39,525 nt of DNA. Origin: Candidatus Peribacteraceae bacterium. GTDB taxonomy: Bacteria > Patescibacteriota > Gracilibacteria > Peribacterales > Peribacteraceae. The position numbers and the translations under genes were made by a program. The first letter of the stretch is position 1; every line of letters starts with the position of its first letter. This document shows positions 15,355 through 23,151 of this stretch, piece by piece. Under the pieces are notes generated by a model. The model made no database searches, had not been told where the DNA came from, and was given only the letters and a program-made list of their open reading frames with translations. The stretch is from positions 1 through 39,525 of the forward strand of contig JAQTQU010000007.1 in NCBI GenBank assembly GCA_028712095.1, given 5' to 3'.

Positions 15355-16361
15355 TCCGAGCCGCCGGTCATCAGACACTGGTAATACCGCTCTCCGTCGG
15401 AGATATCGTTTTTGAGGGTGGACCACATGCGCGGATCGGATTCGCCCTCATCAACGATGCCATTGAGGTTTTTATCCTCTCCCAGCACCTGTGTGTTCCG
15501 TCCCACACCCAGTTTCATGAGACCGTCGGGCAGACCGTCGCGATCGGTATCCCACTTGTTCGGATCGGTATCGCCGATTTCGAGGTGGCCGTTGTGGTTG
15601 GCATCTTCCAGACCGTCGATAAGGCCGTCGCCGTCCGAATCGCGGCGGATGGGGCTTGAGTGCAGGAAGAAAATTTCACGGCCGTCCGAAACGCCGTCTC
15701 CGTCGGAGTCGGCGACAGCGGGATCGGTACCGTATTCCTTTTCCACCTGATCATTGGCTTCGTCGTCGTCCGGATCGAGTCCCATGGCGAGGGGTACCTG
15801 CGACATGATGTAACAGATGCTGCCCGGATCGAAGGTTTCGATTTCGTGTTCGATGCGTCCGGCGGGCCGTTCGCGCAGCTGATTAAGATCCTCCTCTGTC
15901 AGGTTCTCGGGCACCGAGAAGCGCTCATTGAGCTGACGCTGGTATGCGTCGTCGCGCGCCTTGCGTTCCCCCTCCGACAGAAACACCTTTCCGGGAAGCC
16001 GGTCACCGGCCACGGCTTTGGTCTGGTCATAGTTCTCGGGCAGACAGTAGCCCCAGTAGCGGATATCCATATCGTAGGATCCCAGCAGGATCCGTCGCAG
16101 AATCGGCCGGGTGTCTCCGGGGATGGTGAAGATCACATTCGTATCGGGGGGGATCGTTGCGCCGCTCTCCACCATGTTCGCGTCGATCACGCGCCACTGC
16201 ACTTCTTTGCGATAGGCCGCAGGCAGCAGTCGTCCCTCGAGCGGCGTGGAATTTCCGTCAAAACCGAGGAACGCATAGCCCACGATCAGCAGGCTCAACC
16301 CGCCGAGCGTGAGGGTGGTCCAGCCGAGGAATTTTCTCGATAAGGATGCGCTTGAGGCCAT
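15348..16361 (-). CDS. Membrane-anchored calcium-binding repeat protein
   Basis: A 337-aa product. Residues about 11-33 (LGWTTLTLGGLSLLIVGYAF) form a membrane helix or uncleaved signal anchor. An extracellular region of about 150 residues has no recognised fold. From about 205 on, DxDxDG-type Ca-binding loops repeat (DSDGDGVSDGREIF, DSDGDGLIDGLED, DTDRDGLPDGLMK, DKNLNGIVDEGE), as in TSP3/dockerin-like surface proteins. The C-terminus holds two Cys (YYQCLMTGGSDC). A TAAAAT -10 box lies 6 bp before the ATG. It is followed by the LAPTG protein, giving a two-gene envelope cluster, and is divergent from dnaJ. Confidence 0.85.
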   Translation of the reverse strand: MASSASLSRKFLGWTTLTLGGLSLLIVGYAFLGFDGNSTPLEGRLLPAAYRKEVQWRVIDANMVESGATIPPDTNVIFTIPGDTRPILRRILLGSYDMDIRYWGYCLPENYDQTKAVAGDRLPGKVFLSEGERKARDDAYQRQLNERFSVPENLTEEDLNQLRERPAGRIEHEIETFDPGSICYIMSQVPLAMGLDPDDDEANDQVEKEYGTDPAVADSDGDGVSDGREIFFLHSSPIRRDSDGDGLIDGLEDANHNGHLEIGDTDPNKWDTDRDGLPDGLMKLGVGRNTQVLGEDKNLNGIVDEGESDPRMWSTLKNDISDGERYYQCLMTGGSDC

Positions 16362-16434
16362 CGGAATATTTTACCACAAAAAGAGACGGGCTTCCACCCT
16401 TGCTTCCTGACCTTTCCTTCGCGATCCTGAGGGG

Positions 16435-17535
16435 GTGCCCAAGGATCTCTATGCCATTCTCGGACTTGAACGCAGTGCCTCCAAAGAGGACATCAAGCGT
16501 GCGTACCGTCGCTTGAGCAAAGAACATCACCCCGACCGGCATAAGGGCGACAAGGCCGCGGAGCAAAAATTCAAGGAGGTGAATGAGGCGTACGAGGTCC
16601 TGCATGACGACAAGAAGCGTGCAATGTATGACCAGTTCGGGACGACGGGGGGGCCGGCCGGATCGTCGGGTGCGGGTGGCGGAGGGTCGGGGCCGTTCGG
16701 CGGATTCAATTTTTCCGGATTCAATGCCGAGGATCTGGGGGGATTCGGCGATCTGTTCGAATCGTTCTTCGGCGGGGGAGGAGGGCGGAGGGGAAAGCGC
16801 GACCAGAAGGGGCGCGATCTGCAGGTCGAAATCGCCGTCGAGTTCGCGGATGTGGTCGAAGGCAGAGACCGGTCCCTCACGCTGGAGCGCCAGCGCCCCT
16901 GCCAGAAGTGCGGGGGATCGGGAGCCGAGGAAGGCACGAAGCAGGTGACATGCCGCGAGTGCGGCGGGACGGGGGAGGTGACGCGCACGACGCAATCGTT
17001 CTTCGGCACGTTCCGGCAGGCGGCGGTCTGTTCCGCGTGCGGCGGAGCGGGCAAGACCAACGAGCATCCGTGCAAGAACTGTGGCGGGGACGGAAGGGTC
17101 CGTTCGCGTGATCCCGTGACGATCCACATTCCCGCAGGCATGCAGGACGGACAGACCCTGCGCGTGCGCGGCGAGGGGGAAGCGGGTGTCAGGGAGGCGG
17201 CGACCGGGGATCTGTACGTTACGGTGCGCGTGCGGCCCGATCCCGCGTTCGAGCGCGACGGCGACGATATCCGCACTGTTGTTTTCATTCCAGTGACGTC
17301 TGCACTCCTCGGCACGGAGATTGCCATCGAAACCGTGCGCGAGTCGGTGACACTCAAAATTCCGGCGGGCACGCAGCCCGGTCAGGTCTTCCGCCTGAAA
17401 GGCAAAGGCATGCCGGTTCTCAATACCAGCCGCTTCGGCGATCATTACGTCACCGTGAACGTCGAAATTCCGACGCGCTTAAGCCGGGCGGAACAGAAGT
17501 TGCTTGAAGAGTGGAAGAAGTTACGCGGAGCGTAA
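16435..17535 (+). CDS. dnaJ: Chaperone protein DnaJ (type I Hsp40)
   Basis: The co-chaperone that delivers substrates to DnaK and stimulates its ATPase. The 366 residues show all type I parts in order: a J domain with HPD at 32-34 (LSKEHHPDRHKG), a Gly/Phe-rich linker (about 75-120), a zinc-binding domain with four CxxCxGxG repeats between about 156 and 220 (CQKCGGSG, CRECGGTG, CSACGGAG, CKNCGGDG), and the C-terminal substrate domain (GDLYVTVRVRPDPAFERDGDD). The start is GTG 16435, which begins the J domain exactly; no Shine-Dalgarno spacing fits. dnaK and grpE are not nearby. Confidence 0.97.
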   Translation: MPKDLYAILGLERSASKEDIKRAYRRLSKEHHPDRHKGDKAAEQKFKEVNEAYEVLHDDKKRAMYDQFGTTGGPAGSSGAGGGGSGPFGGFNFSGFNAEDLGGFGDLFESFFGGGGGRRGKRDQKGRDLQVEIAVEFADVVEGRDRSLTLERQRPCQKCGGSGAEEGTKQVTCRECGGTGEVTRTTQSFFGTFRQAAVCSACGGAGKTNEHPCKNCGGDGRVRSRDPVTIHIPAGMQDGQTLRVRGEGEAGVREAATGDLYVTVRVRPDPAFERDGDDIRTVVFIPVTSALLGTEIAIETVRESVTLKIPAGTQPGQVFRLKGKGMPVLNTSRFGDHYVTVNVEIPTRLSRAEQKLLEEWKKLRGA

Positions 17536-17611
17536 TGTAGCTCGTTGGCTCGTTGTTCGTTACTCGATGGAATCAATAACGAGCCAACAAGGAATGAGCA
17601 ACGGAACTGTT
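17536..17611. repeat. Inverted-repeat spacer between dnaJ and khpB
   Basis: GTTGGCTCGTT on one side and AACGAGCCAAC on the other are exact complements around a loop of roughly 20 nt. Extra short units (TTCGTTACTCG; AATGAGCAACG) extend the pattern. It fills the space between two convergent genes. The architecture resembles the 9-nt arrays, with 7-8-nt units. It could act as a bidirectional terminator although there is no U-tract. Confidence 0.6.
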
Positions 17612-18169
17612 CTACACATCCAAATTCTCAAACCCCTCTCCTTTCGGTGCCGCATCTTCCATCACAGGAGAAAGCTCTTCCCCGACGGCGGGGCCTTTCT
17701 TGCTCTTGAGTCTCAGCACCACCTGCCGGTAATCGCCTTCTCCGATGCTTTCCGTCGTCAGGTCCTGGAACGTGGGATTGTTGGCGATGTGCAGGTGCAC
17801 GATGCGACGGAAATATGGGCTCATCGGGGCCAGTGCCACGCGGGTGCCCGTGCGGCGCACGAAGTCGGCTTTGTTCTCGGCCATCTTCTTCACCTTGTCC
17901 TCCTGCTCGCGGCGGTAACCGTCCACGTCCAGCACGAGAAACGGACTCTTCTCCAGATTCTCTTTGCTCCGGAGAATCGACTTGAGCAGGTGCTGCACGG
18001 AGTTGAGTGTTTCGCCGTGCCAGCCGATCAGGCGACTTGCCGCGGAGGACGTGATGTCCACGCGCGTGAATCCCTCCCCTTCCGTTTCGTTGACCGTGAT
18101 TGCATCAAACGGAAGATCGAGGAGTTTTAAGAGCGAGCCCAGGACGTCTTGGATGAGAGAGCTATTCAT
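17612..18169 (-). CDS. khpB: KhpB/Jag family RNA-binding protein (KH + R3H)
   Basis: A cytoplasmic RNA chaperone tied to cell division and envelope control in other bacteria, usually encoded near yidC (not the case here). From ATG 18169 the product is 185 aa. The KH domain has the IGWHG loop (48-52) in the segment SRLIGWHGETLNSVQHLL. The R3H domain carries MSPYFRRIVHLHIANN with R121-x3-H125, then TESIGEGDYRQVVL. The Jag N-terminal domain is missing or shortened to about 25 residues. The frame extends upstream to 18256 through a repeat element, but that part looks non-genic. A TATCCT box is 9 bp before the ATG. Confidence 0.9.
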   Translation of the reverse strand: MNSSLIQDVLGSLLKLLDLPFDAITVNETEGEGFTRVDITSSAASRLIGWHGETLNSVQHLLKSILRSKENLEKSPFLVLDVDGYRREQEDKVKKMAENKADFVRRTGTRVALAPMSPYFRRIVHLHIANNPTFQDLTTESIGEGDYRQVVLRLKSKKGPAVGEELSPVMEDAAPKGEGFENLDV

Positions 18170-18193
18170 CGGAAGCGGAGGATAGCGTGTGAC

Positions 18194-18308
18194 GAGGGAT
18201 TGGGGAATAGGGATTGGAATATTAGGGACGCAAGAAGTGGCGGGAATCGTTTCCAAGGAGCTTCGATTTTGTTTTCCTAATCCCTAATACTCCAATCCCC
18301 AATCCCTC
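18194..18308. mobile_element. MITE-like element of the GGGATT-unit family (copies C and D)
   Basis: A G-rich arm (18194-18228) and a C-rich arm (18276-18308) face each other across a 47-bp core with no ORF. Both arms consist of GGGATT-type heptamers plus one 8-nt TATT unit (GGAATATT; GGAGTATT). The arrangement copies that around the four-helix-bundle gene, minus the gene, as expected of a non-autonomous derivative. It sits between khpB and the hup terminator. Mobility is inferred, not shown. Confidence 0.55.
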
Positions 18309-18310
18309 AA

Positions 18311-18335
18311 AGAAAGCCCCCGTTTTCACGGAGGC
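18311..18335 (-). terminator. Rho-independent terminator of hup
   Basis: On the minus strand GCCTCCG (18335-18329) pairs with CGGGGGC (18322-18316; one G-T pair) around TGAAAA, followed by TTTCT. It lies 26 bp after the hup stop. Confidence 0.75.
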
Positions 18336-18361
18336 CCTCTCGTTACAAACCAAATTTGAAT

Positions 18362-18637
18362 TTACCGGACGGCATCCTTGAGGGTCTTGCCGGCCTTGAA
18401 GGACGGGACCTTCATCGCGGGGATGGAGATCCTCTGTGTCGGGTTCCTCGGGTTCACGCCCATGCGGGCGGCGCGCTTGGAAACCTTGAAGGTTCCGAAG
18501 CCTGTGATCGTCACGTGATTGCCACGCTTGAGTTCCTTGGTGACGAGCGTGATCAGGGAATCGAGCGAGGAAGCAGCGGCACGCTTGGTGATGCCGGCCG
18601 CATCCGCGATCGCGTTGATGAGATCCTGCTTGGACAT
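18362..18637 (-). CDS. hup: HU family DNA-binding protein
   Basis: A nucleoid protein that bends and compacts DNA as a dimer. 91 aa, normal for the family. It has the N-terminal dimer helices (MSKQDLINAIADAAGITKRA), the core GNHVTITGFGTFKVSKRAAR, and the DNA-binding beta arm with MGVNPRNPTQRISIPA, including the intercalating Pro of the RNPxT motif. It ends with KVPSFKAGKTLKDAV. Promoter TTGCCT-16-TACACT gives a ~27-nt leader without a Shine-Dalgarno. The -35 lies inside a 16-bp palindrome that recurs 60 bp further out. A strong terminator follows. Confidence 0.96.
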   Translation of the reverse strand: MSKQDLINAIADAAGITKRAAASSLDSLITLVTKELKRGNHVTITGFGTFKVSKRAARMGVNPRNPTQRISIPAMKVPSFKAGKTLKDAVR

Positions 18638-18671
18638 ACGGAATGGGGGAAGGAGAAGTAAATCAACCCTC

Positions 18672-18699
18672 AGTGTACGGAGAGGAATGGCTTAGGCAA
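18672..18699 (-). promoter_or_regulatory. hup promoter
   Basis: Minus strand TTGCCT (18699-18694), a 16-bp spacer and TACACT (18677-18672). The -35 overlaps the palindrome at 18688-18703. Confidence 0.6.
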
Positions 18700-18763
18700 G
18701 CCACGGATGCGCAGCAACACGTCTTTTTCCGCTTCACTTCGTCAGCATGGCTTATGTAAGCCA
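18688..18763. promoter_or_regulatory. Pair of 16-bp palindromes upstream of hup
   Basis: TGGCTTAGGCAAGCCA (18688-18703) and TGGCTTATGTAAGCCA (18748-18763) share both half-sites (TGGCTT/AAGCCA), 60 bp centre to centre. The first overlaps the hup -35. This looks like a two-site operator (inference); the cognate regulator is not known. Confidence 0.5.
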
Positions 18764-18995
18764 ATTCTTTTGAGCACCAAAGGTAGTCAGTGTGGAGGGA
18801 TTTTCATGGTGATTGAGTCACATTTCTTCGAACGGAGCAACTTTTGTCTTTCTGCCCCGCACGATTCGTCTTCTGTCTTTCTCTTTGACACTCGCTTGCT
18901 CCGACCACTAGTCTCTCGAACTGTTTCCTTCACGCACCTTTCTCATCCACAGCCACGTGGTTCGCCCTCGCTTCCCATAAAGAGGCCTGCTCCCG

Positions 18996-19028
18996 CCTTC
19001 CTTACCTTCCTTACCTTCCTTACCTTCC
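18996..19028 (+). repeat. Tandem 9-bp repeat before topA
   Basis: CCTTCCTTA is repeated 3.7 times without a mismatch, ending 10 bp before the topA GTG. Replication slippage could vary the copy number and so the leader length. Confidence 0.85.
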
Positions 19029-19038
19029 CTTTCTTCCC

Positions 19039-21393
19039 GTGCCCAGCCACCTCGTCATCGTCGAAAGTCCCACGAAGGCCAAGACCATCAAGCGCTTTCT
19101 CGGAAAAGATTTCGATGTCGAGGCGAGCATGGGGCACGTCCGCGATCTGCCCGAAGGGTCGCTCGGGGTCGACACGGAGGATTTTTCCGCGAAGTACGTG
19201 ATTCCCAAAGAGAAGGCGACCGTGGTGAAGAAACTCCAGAAGTCCCTCGACTCCGCCGCTGATCTCTGGATCGCGACTGACGAAGATCGCGAAGGGGAAG
19301 CCATCGGCTGGCATCTGACGGAGATTCTCAAGCGAAAGAAGAAGCAGCCGGTGAAACGCATCGTCTTTCATGAGATCACCAAAGAGGCGATTGATGCGGC
19401 GGTCGCACATCCCCGCACGATCGATGAAAAGCTGGTCGACGCCCAGCAGGCGCGCCGGATCCTGGACCGCCTCGTGGGCTACACCCTCTCGCCGTTCCTG
19501 TGGAAGAAAGTCTATCGCGGCCTTTCGGCCGGACGCGTGCAGTCGGTCGCGGTGCGCATCATCGTGGATCGCGAGCGCGCGATCAAAGCATTCAAAGCGG
19601 AGGAGTACTGGACGATCAAAGCAGATCTCCTCAATGGAGCTGCGCAGCCGTTCTCGGCGGAACTGAAGCAGAAGGATCATAAGAAGTTTGTGCCCGTGAC
19701 CGATGCGCAGGCTCAGCAGGTGCTGGCGGATCTGAAAGGCGCTTCCTATTCCGTCGAGACACTGGAAGAAAAGGAGGTGAAGAAGACTCCTCCTCCCCCC
19801 TTTACAACATCCACGCTCCAGCAGGAGGCCGGACGGAAATTGGGATTCAGCGTGAAGCAGACCATGATCGTTTCGCAGCAGCTCTACGAAGGTGTGGATC
19901 TGGGCAAAGGCGAAGGGCACGTGGGTCTGATCACCTACATGCGTACCGATTCGGTGAATCTGAGTGACAAGGCGCTCGCGGACGCACGCGAAACGATTCA
20001 GAAGCACTTCGGCCGCGAGTACATTCTCTCTGCTCCCCGCAAATACAAGACCAAGAGCAAGGGCGCGCAGGAGGCGCACGAAGCAATCCGTCCCAGCGAG
20101 ATGTCTCGCGTGCCCGCATCGCTCAAGGCGGAGCTGGATCATCAGCAGCTCAAGCTCTACACACTGATCTGGGAGCGTGCGATTGCGTCGCAGATGGCCG
20201 AGGCGCAACTCAAGCGCGTGGGGGCCGATATCCAAGCGGGTGCCTACACCTTCCGCGCCACCGGCCAGACCATTGCCTTCGATGGCTACCTGCGCGTGTA
20301 CATGGAGGGTCGCGACGAACCCGAATCGCAGCAGGCTGCCGAAGAGGAGGAAGGTGCGGGCGTACTTCCGCCGCTGAAGGAAGGCGAAGCGCTCGACTGT
20401 CAATCCTTACTACCCGAGCAGCACTTCACCAAACCGCCGCCCCGCTTCACCGAGGCGAGTCTCGTGAAGAAACTGGAGGAGGAGGGCATCGGTCGTCCTT
20501 CCACCTATGCTCCGACCATCTCCACGATCCAGCAGCGCGGCTATATCAAGAAGGAGGGCAGGCAGCTTCTGCCCGAAGATATCGCCTTCACGGTCACCGA
20601 CCTCCTCACCGAGCACTTTCCCGATATTGTGGATCCCGCCTTCACGGCCCGGATGGAGCAGTGCTTAGACGATATCGCAGAGGCCGACCTCAAGTCCGTC
20701 ACCTTCCTCAAGGGCTTCTACAAGCCATTTGCAAAGCTCATCAAGTCCAAGACCGAAGAGGTGCAGAAGGGCGACGTGCTCAAGGACCGCGTGATCGGCA
20801 TCGATCCCGAAACAGGGCTCGAGGTGCTGGCGCGCACGGGACGATTCGGCCCGTACATCCAACTCGGACACATCGAGGTCAAGAAAGGAGAGAAGCTTAA
20901 AAATACCCCCAAGCCCAGGAGCGCATCGATTCCGAAGTCCATCGGCAAAGATGCAATCACGCTCGCGCAGGCGCTCTCGCTGCTTGCCTTCCCGCGCATG
21001 CTCGGCGAGAAGGATGGCAAAACCATCGAGGTGCATCTGGGGCGCTTCGGTCCGTACATCAGGTGGGGCGAGGTCACGTCCAGTTTGGGTACGGAACTCG
21101 ATCCGGCCCAAGTGACGAAGGAGGAAGCACTTGCCCATATCGCTTCGGCCAAGGAGCGTAAAACGAAAGCGGCCGAACCGCTGCGTACTCTCGGTTCTGA
21201 TCCGGTGACGGGAGCGGAAATCCAAGTGAAGACCGGCCGGTACGGGCCGTACGTCACCGACGGCAAAACCAATTGTTCCCTGCCCAAGCGTTTCACGCCC
21301 GAAGCGGTGACGCTGGAGGAGGCTTCGGATCTGCTTGCAAAAAAGCGTGCGCGGGGGCCGGGCAAGCGGTGGGGCGGGTGGAAGAAAAAGTAG
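19039..21393 (+). CDS. topA: DNA topoisomerase I (type IA)
   Basis: Relaxes negative supercoils by passing strands through a transient break. 784 aa from GTG 19039 (GTG CCC AGC, like dnaJ). The Toprim domain begins at once (LVIVESPTKAKTIKRFLG) and includes TDEDREGEAIGWH. The catalytic tyrosine is Y300 in TYMRTDSVNLS. AHEAIRPS and the EASLVKKLEEEGIGRPSTYAP segment are also present. The C-terminus has no zinc fingers but three GRFGPY-type repeats (TGRFGPYIQLG, LGRFGPYIRWG, TGRYGPYVTDG), as in actinobacterial and CPR enzymes, and a basic tail. HU and topA being divergent neighbours puts two supercoiling-related genes around one control region. Confidence 0.96.
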   Translation: MPSHLVIVESPTKAKTIKRFLGKDFDVEASMGHVRDLPEGSLGVDTEDFSAKYVIPKEKATVVKKLQKSLDSAADLWIATDEDREGEAIGWHLTEILKRKKKQPVKRIVFHEITKEAIDAAVAHPRTIDEKLVDAQQARRILDRLVGYTLSPFLWKKVYRGLSAGRVQSVAVRIIVDRERAIKAFKAEEYWTIKADLLNGAAQPFSAELKQKDHKKFVPVTDAQAQQVLADLKGASYSVETLEEKEVKKTPPPPFTTSTLQQEAGRKLGFSVKQTMIVSQQLYEGVDLGKGEGHVGLITYMRTDSVNLSDKALADARETIQKHFGREYILSAPRKYKTKSKGAQEAHEAIRPSEMSRVPASLKAELDHQQLKLYTLIWERAIASQMAEAQLKRVGADIQAGAYTFRATGQTIAFDGYLRVYMEGRDEPESQQAAEEEEGAGVLPPLKEGEALDCQSLLPEQHFTKPPPRFTEASLVKKLEEEGIGRPSTYAPTISTIQQRGYIKKEGRQLLPEDIAFTVTDLLTEHFPDIVDPAFTARMEQCLDDIAEADLKSVTFLKGFYKPFAKLIKSKTEEVQKGDVLKDRVIGIDPETGLEVLARTGRFGPYIQLGHIEVKKGEKLKNTPKPRSASIPKSIGKDAITLAQALSLLAFPRMLGEKDGKTIEVHLGRFGPYIRWGEVTSSLGTELDPAQVTKEEALAHIASAKERKTKAAEPLRTLGSDPVTGAEIQVKTGRYGPYVTDGKTNCSLPKRFTPEAVTLEEASDLLAKKRARGPGKRWGGWKKK

Positions 21394-21735
21394 ATTGGCA
21401 GAGCGGCCCGGTTGTGATGACTCAACTTTGAATCCCAGAGGGCGTTTTTGAGGGGGTGGGTCAGCCGGACACGAGGGCCGACCGGTCGGGGTAAAAATGA
21501 GACAAAGTGAGACAGTACTTTGAGGGGGTAAACCGAACAATCCGAATAGTACTGAGGGGGGCTGAATGTGACAGTACTTCGGGGGCTCCCAAAGCCATAT
21601 TGGATCACAGGAATTCCATCTGTCCTACGAGGCATTTAAGACAGTACAACAGGGAGGCTGAACCGAAGAAATTCACTCTTCCAGAATTTCCTATAATCTC
21701 CTATAATCTCCCACAGATCGTTACGTATCATTCTT
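21394..21735. other. Spacer with degenerate AGTACT repeats before fic
   Basis: No gene is supported. It contains the 12-bp palindrome CCGACCGGTCGG (21478-21489). At least three and possibly four degenerate copies of a unit follow, combining (A)CAGTACT with a G-run and CTGAACCGAA (near 21512, 21546, 21570 and 21640). GAGACAAAGTGAGAC stands before the first. On the minus strand the repeated TACTGTCTCA / TACTGTCACA pattern resembles the multi-repeat ends of some insertion sequences, so this could be the remnant of an IS terminus. Confidence 0.5.
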
Positions 21736-22812
21736 ATGAATGCAAATCGTTTCGAGAAACGGTTACAATTCGATCCAATAACTTCGCAGGAGATTGCGAA
21801 GCTTCTGGCGCGTATCGATGAATGCAAAGGATACTGGGAGGCGTTCTCCCTTCTCTCACCCGAATATCTGAAACGCATGAAACATGCGGTCATCGTGAGT
21901 TCCTCCGGATCTTCGACACGCATCGAGGGAGCACATCTCAGCGACGAGGAAGTGGAGCAACTTCTGCGTGATGCCAAGGTGCGGCGTCTCCGAACGCGTG
22001 ACGAGCAAGAAGTCCTCGGGTATCTCGATACGATCAAGAAGGTCTTCGAGTCTTGGGGAGCGATGAAATTCTCCGAAAATCTCATCAAGCACATTCATGC
22101 ATCGGCATTGAAATACAGTGAGAAAGACTCGCGACATAAGGGAGAATACAAATACACGCCGAATCGCGTAGAAGCTGTTGATTCCAAGGGGAAGGTCGTC
22201 GGAATCATTTTCGATCCCACACCGCCGTTCCTCACGCCGAAGGAGATGCAGGAGCTGACGGAGTGGACGCAGGAGCAGTTCAGAAAAGCGATACTGCATC
22301 CGCTTCTCCTTATCGCAAATTTCATCTTCGAGTTCCTCGCAATCCATCCTTTCCAGGACGGGAACGGCAGGACGAGCCGCATCCTCACGAACTTGCTCCT
22401 TCTTCAGCACGGATACGGCTTCGTGCCTTACGTGTCGCACGAAAAGCTCATCGAAGACAACAAGGTGGACTACTATCTCGCACTCAAGAGAACCACGACA
22501 ACATGGCAGAAGGACAACGAGAATATTACTCCCTGGACGCTCTTCATCCTTCGCATGGTTGCAAAGCAGGGTGAGATGGCCGTGGCTCTCACGAAAGAGG
22601 ATCACACGGAGCAGCTCCTTTCCGGGAATCAGCTGGCCGTCTGGAAGGCCTTCCACGATGCAAATACACTAAGCAGAAAAGAGATCGCAGAGAAGACGGG
22701 GATCAATATTCGAACGGTGGATCAGGCACTAGCGAAGCTTCTCTCCCTCAAGAAAATATCGAAGATCGGGGAAGGGCGGGCGACGAGATATCGTATATCA
22801 GGAAAACACTGA
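21736..22812 (+). CDS. Fic-domain protein, class II (N-terminal inhibitory helix), with winged helix
   Basis: Fic enzymes transfer AMP or a related group to target proteins. The 358 residues hold an N-terminal helical Fic_N region with inhibitory motif S60-TRI-E64-G, matching (S/T)xxxE(G/N). The Fic core has HPFQDGNGRTSR at 204-215 (catalytic His204, phosphate-binding GNGR). A beta-hairpin flap (YKYTPNRVEAVDSKGKVVG) precedes it. The C-terminal winged-helix region (LSRKEIAEKTGINIRTVDQAL) suits DNA binding or autoregulation. All catalytic residues are intact. A TATCAT box ends 4 bp before the ATG. The gene stands alone beside recombinase debris and a tRNA, consistent with acquisition. Confidence 0.92.
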   Translation: MNANRFEKRLQFDPITSQEIAKLLARIDECKGYWEAFSLLSPEYLKRMKHAVIVSSSGSSTRIEGAHLSDEEVEQLLRDAKVRRLRTRDEQEVLGYLDTIKKVFESWGAMKFSENLIKHIHASALKYSEKDSRHKGEYKYTPNRVEAVDSKGKVVGIIFDPTPPFLTPKEMQELTEWTQEQFRKAILHPLLLIANFIFEFLAIHPFQDGNGRTSRILTNLLLLQHGYGFVPYVSHEKLIEDNKVDYYLALKRTTTTWQKDNENITPWTLFILRMVAKQGEMAVALTKEDHTEQLLSGNQLAVWKAFHDANTLSRKEIAEKTGINIRTVDQALAKLLSLKKISKIGEGRATRYRISGKH

Positions 22813-22834
22813 TAAGCGTGAATGAATCTCCGAT

Positions 22835-22948
22835 TCAATACCCGTCTCGTAACAACTCATTCGTTGCATCGATATCGAATTCTTCAGCATCGAATTCGTC
22901 CCCGTTCTCAAGCCCCAGCCACTCGAGCATTTCTTCATGCGAACGTCC
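22835..22948 (-). pseudogene. C-terminal fragment of a plasmid pRiA4b ORF-3-like protein
   Basis: The minus strand encodes GRSHEEMLEWLGLENGDEFD followed by AEEFDIDATNELLRDGY and a TGA stop. The HEEMLEWLG ... FD.E.FD...N..L pattern is the typical C-terminus of the pRiA4b ORF-3 family (PF07929), found on plasmids and mobile elements. Upstream (higher coordinates) the frame loses family likeness where the recombinase fragment begins on the other strand. Only about 38 of the usual ~180 residues remain. The identification rests on motif memory and needs a profile search. Confidence 0.55.
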
Positions 22949-22953
22949 TTGGC

Positions 22954-23112
22954 ATGAACGAGCAGAAGGCGAAGAAAATTAATCAGAGAAAGTACGTGGA
23001 GTACGTTCTTCGGAACGGGACAATGGAGGAGAAGAGAGGGCTGCTGGGGAGTTTGAAAAATAGACTCGTGCTAAAGCAGGGCGACATTCAGATGGAAGAA
23101 TCACATGGCTAA
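22954..23112 (+). pseudogene. C-terminal fragment of a serine site-specific recombinase
   Basis: The 52 residues from ATG 22954 contain YVEYVLRNGTMEEKRGLLGS and LKNRLVLKQGDIQME. They match the very end of large serine recombinases (typical NGTxEEKRxIL..LGSNLxLKD). The catalytic domain, zinc ribbon and coiled coil are absent, and the preceding 130 bp encode something else on the opposite strand, so this is a truncated remnant. Its position near tRNA-Trp supports a decayed integrated element. Confidence 0.6.
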
Positions 23113-23151
23113 TTTCATTATCGGTTTCTATTACACTGGTCAGTTCCGCGA

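Larger units (their letters stand above)
18638..19038. other. Divergent hup/topA intergenic region
   Basis: 401 bp without a gene. The left part holds the hup promoter and twin palindromes. A TTGACA box near 18893 with a TAGTCT-like box 17-18 bp downstream is the best candidate promoter for topA. Just before topA, the 9-nt unit CCTTCCTTA repeats 3.7 times (18996-19028), making a pyrimidine-only-strand tract. No RNA gene is seen. Confidence 0.6.

Noticed and set aside
16258-17445. A 395-codon minus-strand open frame
   Set aside because: Antisense to dnaJ, with no domain and no start signals.
18943-20403. A 486-codon minus-strand open frame
   Set aside because: Antisense to topA and running through the CCTTCCTTA tandem repeat (KVRKVRKVRK); no family features.
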